Positions 1 to 9,500 of a DNA stretch of 64,000 bases are shown one piece after another. The translations under genes and the position numbers were made by a program. The stretch is taken from positions 1,302,001 through 1,366,000 of the forward strand of contig NZ_AP023257.1 of NCBI RefSeq assembly GCF_016756595.1, written 5' to 3'. Within the stretch, counting starts at the first letter, position 1. Every line of letters begins with the position of its first letter. The notes under the pieces were generated by a model, which worked only from the letters and a program-made list of their open reading frames with translations, was not told where the DNA came from and did not search any database. This DNA is from Mesorhizobium sp. L-2-11 (GTDB lineage: Bacteria > Pseudomonadota > Alphaproteobacteria > Rhizobiales > Rhizobiaceae).

Positions 1-276
1 TTGCCGATGATCGCGCCGTTCCTGATGATTGCGCTGATCATCCGCACCATCGATGCGCTGAAGAGCTTCGACATCATCTATGCGATGACCCAGGGCGGGC
101 CGGGCACGGCGTCCGAAACCATCAACATCTATCTCTACAACACCGCCTTCTCCTATTACGACATCGGCTATGGCTCGGCCATGGCCGTGGTGTTCTTCAT
201 CGTCATCGTGGCGCTGTCCTTCATTCTCCTGATGCTGCGCCAGCGCTCGCAGTGGAACGACGCGGAGGGCAAATAG
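1..276 (+). CDS. Sugar ABC transporter permease, C-terminal fragment (window edge)
   Basis: Inner-membrane permease of a carbohydrate ABC importer (MalF-like subunit). Only the last 91 residues are present; the gene begins before the window. The fragment starts inside the EAA loop that docks on the ATPase (LPMIAP) and then shows two hydrophobic helices with the typical MTQGGPG motif between them. It ends TAG directly before the ATG of the second permease, so the two are translationally coupled in one operon with the ATPase gene downstream. The substrate cannot be read from this fragment, because the binding-protein gene lies outside the window. Confidence 0.9.
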   Translation: MPMIAPFLMIALIIRTIDALKSFDIIYAMTQGGPGTASETINIYLYNTAFSYYDIGYGSAMAVVFFIVIVALSFILLMLRQRSQWNDAEGK

Positions 277-1098
277 ATGAGCTCACGGTTGCTCAACCAG
301 ATCGGCCTGTTTTTCGCGGCTCTGGTCATCGTCTCGCCGGCGATTCTGTTCTTTCTCTGGATGATCTCGCTGTCGCTGAAGTTCGAAATCGACAACGGCG
401 CCTATCCGCCGATCCTGATCCCCGAACGCTTTGCCTGGTCGAACTATGTAAAAGTGTTCGAGGAGAACAATTTCCTGCTCTATCTCTGGAATTCGGTTCT
501 GGTGACCGGCACGGCGACACTGCTGGCGCTGCTGATCGGCGTACCGGCCGGCTATGGCATAGCGCGGCTCAAGGCCGAAAAATCGGCGGTCGTCATCATG
601 ATCGCCCGTATGACGCCGGGGCTATCGTATCTCATCCCGCTGTTTCTGCTGTTCCAATGGATCGGCATCCTCGGCACGCTCTGGCCGCAGATCATCATCC
701 ACCTGGTGGTGACGGTGCCGATCGTGGTCTGGGTGATGATCGGCTATTTCGAGACCACGCCGATGGAACTGGAAGAGGCGGCCAATATCGACGGCGCCAG
801 CTCCTGGCAGGTGTTCCGGCTGGTTGCCCTGCCCATCGCCAAGCCGGGCATCGTTGTCGCCTTCATCCTGTCGGTCATCTTTTCGTGGAACAATTTCGTC
901 TTCGGCGTGGTGCTCGCCAGCCGCGAGACGCGCACGCTGCCGGTCGCCGTCTACAACATGCTCTCCTATGAGCAGGTGAGCTGGGGCCCGCTCGCCGCCG
1001 CCGCACTGGTGGTGACGCTGCCGGTGCTGGTTCTGACCATGTTCGCGCAAAAGCAGATCGTCGCCGGGCTGACCGCCGGCGCGGTCAAGGGCGGCTGA
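277..1098 (+). CDS. Sugar ABC transporter permease (MalG-like)
   Basis: Second inner-membrane permease of the sugar importer, 273 residues, normal for the MalG/UgpE family. About six hydrophobic segments are visible. The EAA motif that contacts the ATPase is at residues 166-191 ([14 protein letters not shown] then LPIAKPG). The ATG immediately follows the stop of the upstream permease. The ATPase gene starts 44 bases downstream. Because that ATPase gene is broken, this importer may be non-functional unless another MalK-type ATPase (often shared between sugar importers) serves it. Family assignment is firm; substrate is unknown. Confidence 0.93.
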   Translation: MSSRLLNQIGLFFAALVIVSPAILFFLWMISLSLKFEIDNGAYPPILIPERFAWSNYVKVFEENNFLLYLWNSVLVTGTATLLALLIGVPAGYGIARLKAEKSAVVIMIARMTPGLSYLIPLFLLFQWIGILGTLWPQIIIHLVVTVPIVVWVMIGYFETTPMELEEAANIDGASSWQVFRLVALPIAKPGIVVAFILSVIFSWNNFVFGVVLASRETRTLPVAVYNMLSYEQVSWGPLAAAALVVTLPVLVLTMFAQKQIVAGLTAGAVKGG

Positions 1099-1142
1099 AG
1101 CCGCATCCCAGCTCGACATCACTCTTCTCCTGGAGAAATCCA

Positions 1143-2173
1143 ATGGCATCGGTAACCATCAACAACGTGCAGAAGGCTTTCGGAGCCACCAAGATCATTC
1201 ACGACGTCAGCGTCGACATCGCCGACGGCGAGTTCGTCATCCTGGTCGGCCCGTCGGGATGCGGAAAGTCGACGCTGCTGCGCATGATCGCCGGACTTGA
1301 AACGATCTCGGGCGGCAAGATCACCATCGGCGAGCGCATGGTCAACAATCTGCGGGCGCGGGACCGCAACATCGCCATGGTGTTCCAGAACTATGCGCTC
1401 TATCCGCATATGACGGTGGCCGACAATATGGGCTTTGCGCTCAAGATCAAGAAAGCCGATCCCGCCGATACCGCTGGCCGCGTCAGGAATGCCGCCAGCA
1501 TCCTCGGCCTTGAAAAGCTGCTTGAGCGCTATCCGCGTCAGCTCTCCGGCGGCCAGCGCCAGCGCGTCGCCATGGGCCGCGCCATCGTGCGCGACCCGCA
1601 GGTCTTCCTGTTCGACGAGCCGCTCTCCAATCTCGACGCCAAGCTGCGCGTCCAGATGCGCGGCGAGATCAAGGCGCTGCACCAGCGGCTCGGCACCACC
1701 ACGATCTACGTCACGCATGACCAGATCGAAGCCATGACCATGGCCGACAAGATCGTCGTGCTGCATGACGGCCTGGTCGAGCAGATCGGCGCGCCGCTCG
1801 ACCTCTACGACCAGCCGGCCAATCTCTTCGTTGCCGGCTTTATCGGCTCGCCCGCGAAGGCGTGTTCCGCAGCGCCGGCGGGCTGATCCTGCCGCTGCCG
1901 GTAGGCGCCCGCCCGACCGACGCTGCAGGACGCGAACTTGTCTACGGCATCCGCCCCGAGCACATCCGCGCGACTGCCCAGGGCATGCCGGGCACGGTCA
2001 CGCTTCTGGAAGCCACGGGTTCGGAAATCTTCGCCAAGGTCGACTGCGCCGGCGAGGAAATTGCCTGCCTGTTTCGCGAGCGGCTGCCGCTCAAGCAGGG
2101 CGCGCAGATACGGATCGAGGTCGATCGCGCCTGCGCCCACCTGTTCGACGCGAAAACCGGTCGGCGTATGTGA
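1143..2173 (+). pseudogene. Sugar ABC transporter ATPase (MalK/UgpC-like), frameshifted
   Basis: ATP-hydrolysing subunit of the sugar importer. The first 240 or so residues are intact: Walker [10 protein letters not shown] (36-44), signature LSGGQRQR, Walker B VFLFDEP and the H-loop. The frame then reads a short wrong tail and stops at 1886. The regulatory TOBE domain continues in another frame from about 1856 ([10 protein letters not shown]... to the stop at 2173, containing YGIRPEHI). Family members keep a linker of about ten residues after GFIGSPA that is missing here, so a small deletion not divisible by three is the likely lesion. A truncated 247-residue ATPase could still be made. The start has a GGAGA ribosome site. 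Confidence 0.85.
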
Positions 2174-2226
2174 TGGTGTGGCCTGCGCGGCGGGGTTGGC
2201 TCACGTGAAGACGATATTCGCGCGAA

Positions 2227-3321
2227 CTATCGGCCGTTCGAGAGCCTTGTGAGAAGCGCGACCAGCTCCGGCTGCCGATGCGTCTGCGTCTTTGCGAAGA
2301 CGGATTTCAGCTGGTTGCGCGCAGTCTCATAGGAAATACTGAGTTCGTCGGCCGCCGCTTCAACGCCGTGTCCCGAGCAAATCGTTCTCGCCAGCCTGGC
2401 TTCGGACGCTGTCAGCCTGAAACAGGACTGCAGCACCGCTTCAGGAGGACGAGGTCTCGCGTCAGGATCAATGAGGATGATGATTGCCTGGCATGGCGCC
2501 AGCGCGTTGTAGCAGACTTTCGGAAGTCGCAACGGATAGGCGAGGAGCGGCCGCCCTTGCAGTCTGGGCAGCGGCACGGGCGGCATCGTTGCGGCCGTGT
2601 CCGGCGAACACAGCAGCGCTTTCAGCGACCGGTCGAGAGCATCGGTCGCGGTTCGGTCAAAGGAAACCAAACGCCGGCGCGTAATCTGCAGGCCTCGCCC
2701 CAGAAGCCTTTCCGCCGGAGCATTGGACCGGAGTACATTGCCACTCCTGTCCAACATGACGGCGGGCGTTTCGGTGGCGCTAAACGCATCCAGTGCCGCG
2801 TCGGCCCTCCCGAAACCGATTGCCCGCGCAACTGCGGCCACAGCGCCCAGCTGTTTCGCAAGTTCCGCCAGTTGTCTCATTTCGTCTGGCGTGAACGGAC
2901 CCTGTTGGATCGACCGCTGCAGCGACAGGGACCAGAAGTCGTCTCCTGCAGCGATCTTGACGAGCGCGCACCATCGCAGGCCGAAAGGCGCGAGGAATTC
3001 CTGGTAGTATGGATGCTTGGCGATATCGTCTGACGTCAGGAGGTCGAACTCCGAGGCGACGCCTTTCCGATCGAGGAAATTGACGAGGCGATACCGCTCG
3101 TCGCGGTTTATCCAGCCGTCGCGGACGTAGGTCTCTAGAGAAGGGGCCATGGTGCGGCTGCAAGGCACGAGTGGCAGGTGCCCTTTTATGTCGAAGAGCA
3201 GCGCTCCGGCGCTCCCGGTGGCCTTTTCTGCCACCTCCATCGCGGAATCCCAGCGTGATGGATCGAGGGCTGCCTCGACAAAGGCAGCACCGATCGCGTC
3301 AAAATCGAAAGCAGTGCCCAC
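2227..3321 (-). CDS. LuxR-family transcriptional regulator
   Basis: Probable DNA-binding regulator of 364 residues. The last 60 or so residues form a LuxR/GerE-type helix-turn-helix (LTASEARLARTICSGHGV, then ETARNQLKSVFAKT). The long N-terminal half resembles the PAS-like sensory part of LuxR regulators common in Mesorhizobium, but no ligand can be inferred. I chose the GTG at 3321 because AAGGGG lies just upstream; the frame stays open to another GTG at 3402. It is convergent with the broken ATPase gene and divergent from the RTX locus across a 700-base gap, so it is a candidate regulator of that locus (inference from position only). Confidence 0.8.
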   Translation of the reverse strand: MGTAFDFDAIGAAFVEAALDPSRWDSAMEVAEKATGSAGALLFDIKGHLPLVPCSRTMAPSLETYVRDGWINRDERYRLVNFLDRKGVASEFDLLTSDDIAKHPYYQEFLAPFGLRWCALVKIAAGDDFWSLSLQRSIQQGPFTPDEMRQLAELAKQLGAVAAVARAIGFGRADAALDAFSATETPAVMLDRSGNVLRSNAPAERLLGRGLQITRRRLVSFDRTATDALDRSLKALLCSPDTAATMPPVPLPRLQGRPLLAYPLRLPKVCYNALAPCQAIIILIDPDARPRPPEAVLQSCFRLTASEARLARTICSGHGVEAAADELSISYETARNQLKSVFAKTQTHRQPELVALLTRLSNGR

Positions 3322-4027
3322 CGCTAACCCCTTAGCAAGGTACCAATCTAAACATACTGAATCTTGAATAGCGAGTCGGGCCGCCCTCGATTTTGATGCC
3401 ACGGTGACCTAGAAGTCTTGCCAATGTATCAACATCGCAAACATTGAACTCGGAACTGGAACCACCTGTTCGGAGAACTGCCCCCTATGACGACTAGTGG
3501 CCAAGTTTAACCTTCAGCAGTTCAGCGGATGATTGAAGAAAAATTACGAGGTTTGTCGAAAATCTATCTTTGTATGTATTTAGAAGTTGTTATTTTTAGA
3601 TGGTGTCCGTCAGAATAGCAGTGTTTTGTTCATTCCGTTCAACTGTCCGTTCAGCCATGTTATGTATGGATCGCCAAAAGGGGTATGCGCGCGACCTTTC
3701 GAATGAGTTTGCCGATTCCCTTTGTTGAATTTCGCCGCCTTTCCAAGCGTTTCTGGCGGGCGGGCGATGTCGTTTTCCAAGATCATGTCTGATCGAGTGC
3801 CGAAACTTACTCAAATGGGAGTTTCGCGCCGTGCCAGTCTCCTGAAAAGTGCCGTGAGCGAAGAAACGCTGGGGCAAAAACAAGGGGCCCGACCGCCAAG
3901 GCCGGGAAGATTCCGTCAGCCGGAAAGGGAACTCGGGGCTTCACCTAGCAGCGTGGAGTCGACTTCCGCCGCGCCATGCATGACCCCGAATGTACAAGCC
4001 GACCGCTGAGGTCGTTGGGAGGATGAA
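3322..4027. other. Low-GC intergenic region upstream of the RTX locus
   Basis: No gene is supported in about 700 bases. It is clearly more AT-rich than its surroundings, especially 3530-3620 (runs of A and T), and probably carries the divergent promoters for the LuxR gene and the RTX remnant. Positions 3359-3402 match a second site at 13680-13735, including a 23-base exact identity at 3366-3388 and 13687-13709. Short reading frames here have no recognisable content. Confidence 0.6.
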
Positions 4028-4632
4028 ATGGCCGACAAGTTTGGAACGAACGGCAACGACGTCATCAATGGCACGGCGGACGACGATTTCCTCTCTGGCG
4101 GACCCGAAGCGGGGACCCTGCACTCGAGATCGGCGACGACGAGATCAACGGCGATGGCGGCGACGACACCATCCTTGGCCTTGGCGGCAGCGACATGCTG
4201 ACTGACGGAGACGGCAATGAGACGCTCTATGCCGGAGACAACGACGACACGCTGAGTGGAGGCGCTACGACTATGTCTCCGGTGAGGCGGGCAGCGACAC
4301 ACTCGACACCGGGACCGACGGCGGTCAGGCGCGTGGCGGGGACGTTCTCATCGGCTGTGATGGCGATAACTATCTCGACAGCGGCGAGGGCAACGACATG
4401 CTGAGCGGCGGGGCCGGATACGACGCGCTGGACAGCGGATCAGGCCTTGACACCGTCGACTACCGGTCAGAGGGCGGGCCGAACGGCGTTCGAGTGAACC
4501 TTCTGGGCGATGCCCCTCAGGAGGGACTGCCTCCGGACACCGCGATCGACACCTACGGCAACTCCGACAGGGCCATCGGCACATGGTTTGACGATACGAT
4601 CTTGGGCGGCATCAACACCAATCACTTTAGGG
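4028..4632 (+). pseudogene. Decayed RTX calcium-binding repeat protein
   Basis: Remnant of a secreted RTX (hemolysin-type calcium-binding) protein. Reading begins [20 protein letters not shown] in one frame, continues from about 4126 in a second ([25 protein letters not shown]) and from about 4263 in a third ([21 protein letters not shown], then a typical DTVDYRSE segment and NLLGDA). At least two frameshifts separate the blocks and the C-terminal export signal is missing; recognisable sequence ends near 4632. It lies directly upstream of a larger RTX gene, so it is either a dead paralogue or what remains of a tandem arrangement. Confidence 0.8.
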
Positions 4633-4848
4633 GGATGGAAAGATCGGCGGGGCTGCACGCCTTCGGATGGCTGTTCGTCGTGCCTGGGCCAGAGCGAATC
4701 CGGTTGAACCGCGCCACACAGAAAGACAGGCGTTCCTCAATTTGCTTCCAGCCAAGTTGCAAGTGGGCGATGCCAAACGACAGCGCCGCTCAAAGTTCGT
4801 TCCGGTGGACAACTTCTTTGAGCGCACAAAATACAGGAGTGACCTCAA

Positions 4849-6546
4849 ATGATCGAGACACGCACAGAGTATTTGTACCCCGATCTTAAGCTTGAATTTG
4901 AGTTCGATCCAACCGCATTTTCAGGCGGAGTGTGGTCTGGAACCTCTCTCGCGGGCGAGCTGACTGTGTACTTTGGTGCACCCCAAACCATATATCTCAC
5001 TAAGGGGGACGGGCAGAGAACAGCTGTGTTCAGCGGGTATGATATAACCTACGAGTTTTCGGCCGCAACAGGCACTTTAGCGATATATTCATTTCCACCT
5101 CAACGGGTGGAGCACACTCACAGTTTCATTGAAGACCCAAAGTCTTGGTATACATTCGACGGAATTCCAATCGTGGGAAGCAGTACTTTTTACGGTTCAA
5201 CCCTAGCCGAACTTTTTCTTTTCGACGTTGTCGACAACGAACTTACCCAGGTCGCGAACAACGTGGTGACGTTCCGCTTCGCAGATGGTCGGCTTCTATA
5301 TGAAACCGAAACTTACGAGCCCGCCGTAACGACAATTAGCAAAATAGTGCTGGAAAGCGGTCAAGTTGAATACGCTAAGACAGTAGACGGTGGTACATCA
5401 GAAACACGGAATCATGAATTAATGCTTGAGCAAATCTTCTTTAGTCCATTCGCAGATGTGGTCGAGTTTAATAGCCTAACCGAAGGTCAACTTGACGCCA
5501 TAGAACACCTTACGGCTGAAAACATTAATGATGCGCTCGACGGAAATGACATCGTCGTTCTCCCTGACCTCCTCCATCAACAACTTACCCCAAATCTTGC
5601 TTGGAATTCGGAGACAGCATTCAACGGCGGCACCGGGGATGATCTTGTATTCGGTCGAGATGGGAATGATCGCATCCAGGGCGGCGCGGGCAACGATACG
5701 CTCGATGGGGGAGGAGGTGACGATATCCTGGACGGCGGAGGGGACAACGACACAGTTCAATTTTTCGACACGCCCTACGCAATCGCGATCGATCTCGATG
5801 CTGGTACGGCGGACTTCTCCAGAGGGCACCAGACTCTCTCGAATATTGAAAACGCAATCGGGGGTTTGGGCAACGACATTATTGCCGGCGATGACCAGGA
5901 CAATATGCTCAGCGGGTTCGATGGGGACGATATCATCATAGGCTCTCCTGGGAACGACACCCTATTCGGCGGCGAGGGCACCGATACCTTCGACTACATG
6001 CTTCGGGGTTTCGGAAATCATGCCAATAGCACGGCGCAAACACTCGATGGCGGCCCCAATCCGAACGCCGGTGACGACGCGAGCAAGGCTGATCTCATCA
6101 AGCTGCCTGGCTCTGCCGATGATTATAAGTTTGGCGTCAGCTTCGGACCCGATTGGTCTGCAACGGCCACCACCATCACAACAGACCCAAATAACAGCAG
6201 CGGATTCCCTGGCATCTCGCTCGTGACGATGGAGATCGAGCGCGCCCGGTTCGAGCGGCCCGTTGATAACGCAGTGACCCTGTCACGAGGGAACCTCGTG
6301 TTCGAGATGGCGAGTCTTGCAAACGAGGCTTACGCGGGAGCCTCTGCTGCCGAAAGCCGAGGCTGGCACGCCGTCTCAGCTCTCGAACTCGGGATGATGC
6401 CCTCGAACTACGCTGGCCTTCCTTACCGATTCGAGAGCGGGCATCTTCGATGCGCACACAACATCGGACGTACATGCGGTTGCGCTCGTCCTGACCGGAA
6501 TTGTAGGTGGCGTACGCACGCTGCAGGTGGCTTTCCGAGGTACTGA
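4849..6546 (+). CDS. RTX lipase/adhesin, N-terminal part (split by frameshift)
   Basis: N-terminal part of a very large secreted RTX protein. AGGAG precedes the ATG at good spacing. Residues 1 to about 255 are unlike any family I recognise and are encoded by AT-richer DNA. Residues about 258-300 and 340-381 are RTX nonapeptide blocks (GGAGNDTLDGGGGDDILDGG; GSPGNDTLFGGEG) that bind calcium after export. From about residue 485 a lipase-like domain begins (NLVFEMASLANEAY). At residue 531 (near base 6440) one extra base moves the reading into a wrong frame and the last 34 residues are spurious. The lipase continues in the next entry. The frameshift may be real or a sequencing error. Confidence 0.85.
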   Translation: MIETRTEYLYPDLKLEFEFDPTAFSGGVWSGTSLAGELTVYFGAPQTIYLTKGDGQRTAVFSGYDITYEFSAATGTLAIYSFPPQRVEHTHSFIEDPKSWYTFDGIPIVGSSTFYGSTLAELFLFDVVDNELTQVANNVVTFRFADGRLLYETETYEPAVTTISKIVLESGQVEYAKTVDGGTSETRNHELMLEQIFFSPFADVVEFNSLTEGQLDAIEHLTAENINDALDGNDIVVLPDLLHQQLTPNLAWNSETAFNGGTGDDLVFGRDGNDRIQGGAGNDTLDGGGGDDILDGGGDNDTVQFFDTPYAIAIDLDAGTADFSRGHQTLSNIENAIGGLGNDIIAGDDQDNMLSGFDGDDIIIGSPGNDTLFGGEGTDTFDYMLRGFGNHANSTAQTLDGGPNPNAGDDASKADLIKLPGSADDYKFGVSFGPDWSATATTITTDPNNSSGFPGISLVTMEIERARFERPVDNAVTLSRGNLVFEMASLANEAYAGASAAESRGWHAVSALELGMMPSNYAGLPYRFESGHLRCAHNIGRTCGCARPDRNCRWRTHAAGGFPRY

Positions 6547-9500
6547 CGAGCTGCCACTTGAGGCGCAGGACTGGCAACACCCGGCAGATCACTATGGACA
6601 ATTCAAACCGCTCGTCGACGCATTGAAGAGCTACCTCGCCGATTCAGAGAATGGAGTCCAGCAGGTATTGGTGACGGGACATAGCTTGGGCGGCGCCATG
6701 GTTCAGCACCTGATCAATGAGGACCTGCAGGGTTCAGGCTTAGCTGATGTGCAGGGCTTCACCTTCGGGTCCATTGGGGCTGAGGTGGCGCCTGCCAACA
6801 AGCAGATCGCAAACTTCGGCCATGTGAACGATCCGGCCATTATCGCCCCCTTCCTACCCGGGAACACGGTTGGGGGACATGTCGCGATCAAGAGCCCTAT
6901 CGCGCAGTACAGCTTCGCTGACGTGGTCTTGGAGCAGTTCGATATTATCAAACCCCACTCGATGGATACCTATGTGCTGTCCACGGGACAGCTTGTTGCA
7001 GAAGCATATGACGAGGGCGGGTTGTTCTATGACAGCTTGCTGGCGGAAGAGCTACGCGGGGCAGGTGATGTCTCGTTCAGGTATGACATCGTTCTGGGCC
7101 GTGAGGGAGCCGACAAGCTCGTAGCCTCGCGCCTTGACGAGTTCGTGCTTGCCGGAAACGGAAGTGATGTCATCGACATGAAGGGCCGTGGTGCGAGTGA
7201 GCGAGTGATCGACGGCGGGCTGGATGCCGATAAGGTGGTGATGGAGGGCTCCCGGTCCGACTACCAGATCGCAGCCGATGATGCCGATACATTCACGGTG
7301 AGCTACTCTGGCGACAAAACAGCGATTCTCGACCGAGTGGAGACGCTTGTTTTCCCGCGGTGGCTACTCGATGCCGAGGATCCGGTTGAGCCGAATGCTC
7401 TTGCAGTGGCTGCCGCGTCTGTCGAACTTGACGGTCCCGTGGTGCACTTGGACGGAACGCCCACCAGTGTTCAAACCCCAGGGACGGGCTCAGCCGAGTT
7501 TCTAGTCGATCCAACTTTCGACTACGCTGATGCGGGAGACGGTGATTTCGATGTACTTGGGTCGGCTCAAGGCGATGTCATCGTCTATGGGACTGGCGAT
7601 AAGACGATCAGGGCTGGCACGGGGGATGACATCGTCATCAGCAAGGTCGTGTCCGGTCTTTCAACGGGGGGACTGGTCGATCCCGCTGTTGGCCAAACTG
7701 TAGCAGTGCTGGGTGCCGGGGATGATCTTCTGTTCGGGGGTGATGGTGAGGAGACCGTCTCTTTATCAGGACAGCGTGCGGATTACGCGGTGGCTGGGCT
7801 GGTCGACGGAACGGTCGTGATCCGAGATGGCCGAGATGGCTCCCCAGACGGAACGGATTCGCTTCTCGGGGTCGAATTTGTGCAGTTTGCAGACGGAACG
7901 TACACCGTTGAGGAATTGCTCCCCTCGGATCCTCCCGTAATATCCTCCGACGGCGGCGGTGACACGGCAGCAGTGTCGATCGCCGAGAACACGACGGCGG
8001 TGACTACAGTCGCTGCCAGCGACCCGAATGCAGGGGACACCCTGGCTTACTCGAAACTTGGCGGGGCCGACGAAGATCTGTTCACGATCGACGCTGCCAC
8101 AGGCGCGCTCGCCTTCATTTCGGCACCTGATTTTGAAACGCCGGCCGATGCTGATGGCAACAACGACTATGAGGTCCAAGTCCAGGTCGCCGACGGAAAC
8201 GGTGGTTTCGACACCCAGACGCTTTTGGTGACGGTGACAAACGCAAACGACACCGCGCCAGCATTCACTTCCGGAACGACGGCAACCTTCGCCGAGAACG
8301 CCACCAGCACCGTCTACGACGCCAATGCCGGCGACGCCGACAATCTCGGGGCGCTGACCTACATGCTTTCCGGCACTGACGCCGGCTTGTTCGACATCGA
8401 CGCCTCGACCGGCGTGGTCACCTTCCAGAACGCGCCGGACTTCGAGAACCCGCTCGATCAAGGCGCCAACAATGTCTACGACATCACCGTCACCGCCTCC
8501 GACGGCACGCTGAGCACCGGCCAGGCGGCCGCCATCACGGTGACCGATGTGGCCGAAACAGCGCCCAATCTGACCGACGTGTTCGGATCGCAGATGAGCG
8601 TGACGACCAGCTCGCTCTACGGCAGCGCCTATGGCGGGTCGAAGCTGCTCGACGACAACACCGGCAGCTCCGTTGTCACCCAGAACGGCGCCGACGAATG
8701 GATCAAGCTCGATCTCGGCGGCAATTTCGACATCACCTCGCTCAGCCTGACCAACCGCAATGCTGCGGGGCAGCGGCTCGACGGGGCGGTGGTGCAGCTG
8801 CGCGACGCGCTGGGTAATGTCGTGCACACATTCGATCCGATCAGCGGCGCCACCAATGGCGAGGTGTTCAACCTTTCCCTCGACCAGGCGGTCACAGCAG
8901 CCTCCGTCTATATCGACGGCACCGCCGGCCAGTACCTGCAGGTCGCCGAGCTCGACGTTTTCGGTTTCGAGTCCGCAGTCCCGGGCCCGGCCAACGTGAC
9001 GGACGTGTTCGGATCGCAGATGAGCGTGACGACCAGCTCGCTCTACGGCAGCGCCTATGGCGGGTCGAATCTGCTCGACGACAACACCGGCAGCTCCGTT
9101 GTCACCCAGAACGGCGCCGACGAATGGATCAAGCTCGATCTCGGCGGCAATTTCGACATCACCTCGCTCAGCCTGACCAACCGCAATGCTGCGGGGCAGC
9201 GGCTCGACGGAGCGGTGGTGCAACTGCGCGACGCGCTGGGCAATGTCGTGCACACATTCGATCCGATCAGCGGCGCCACCAACGGCGAGGTGTTCAACCT
9301 TTCCCTCGACCAGGCGGTCACAGCAGCCTCCGTCTATATCGACGGCACCGCCGGCCAGTACCTGCAGGTCGCCGAGCTCGACGTTTTCGGTTTCGAGTCC
9401 GCAGTCCCGGGCCCGGCCAACGTGACGGATGCGTTCGGATCGCAGATGAGCGTGACGACCAGCTCGCTCTACGGCAGCGCCTATGGCGGGTCGAAGCTGC

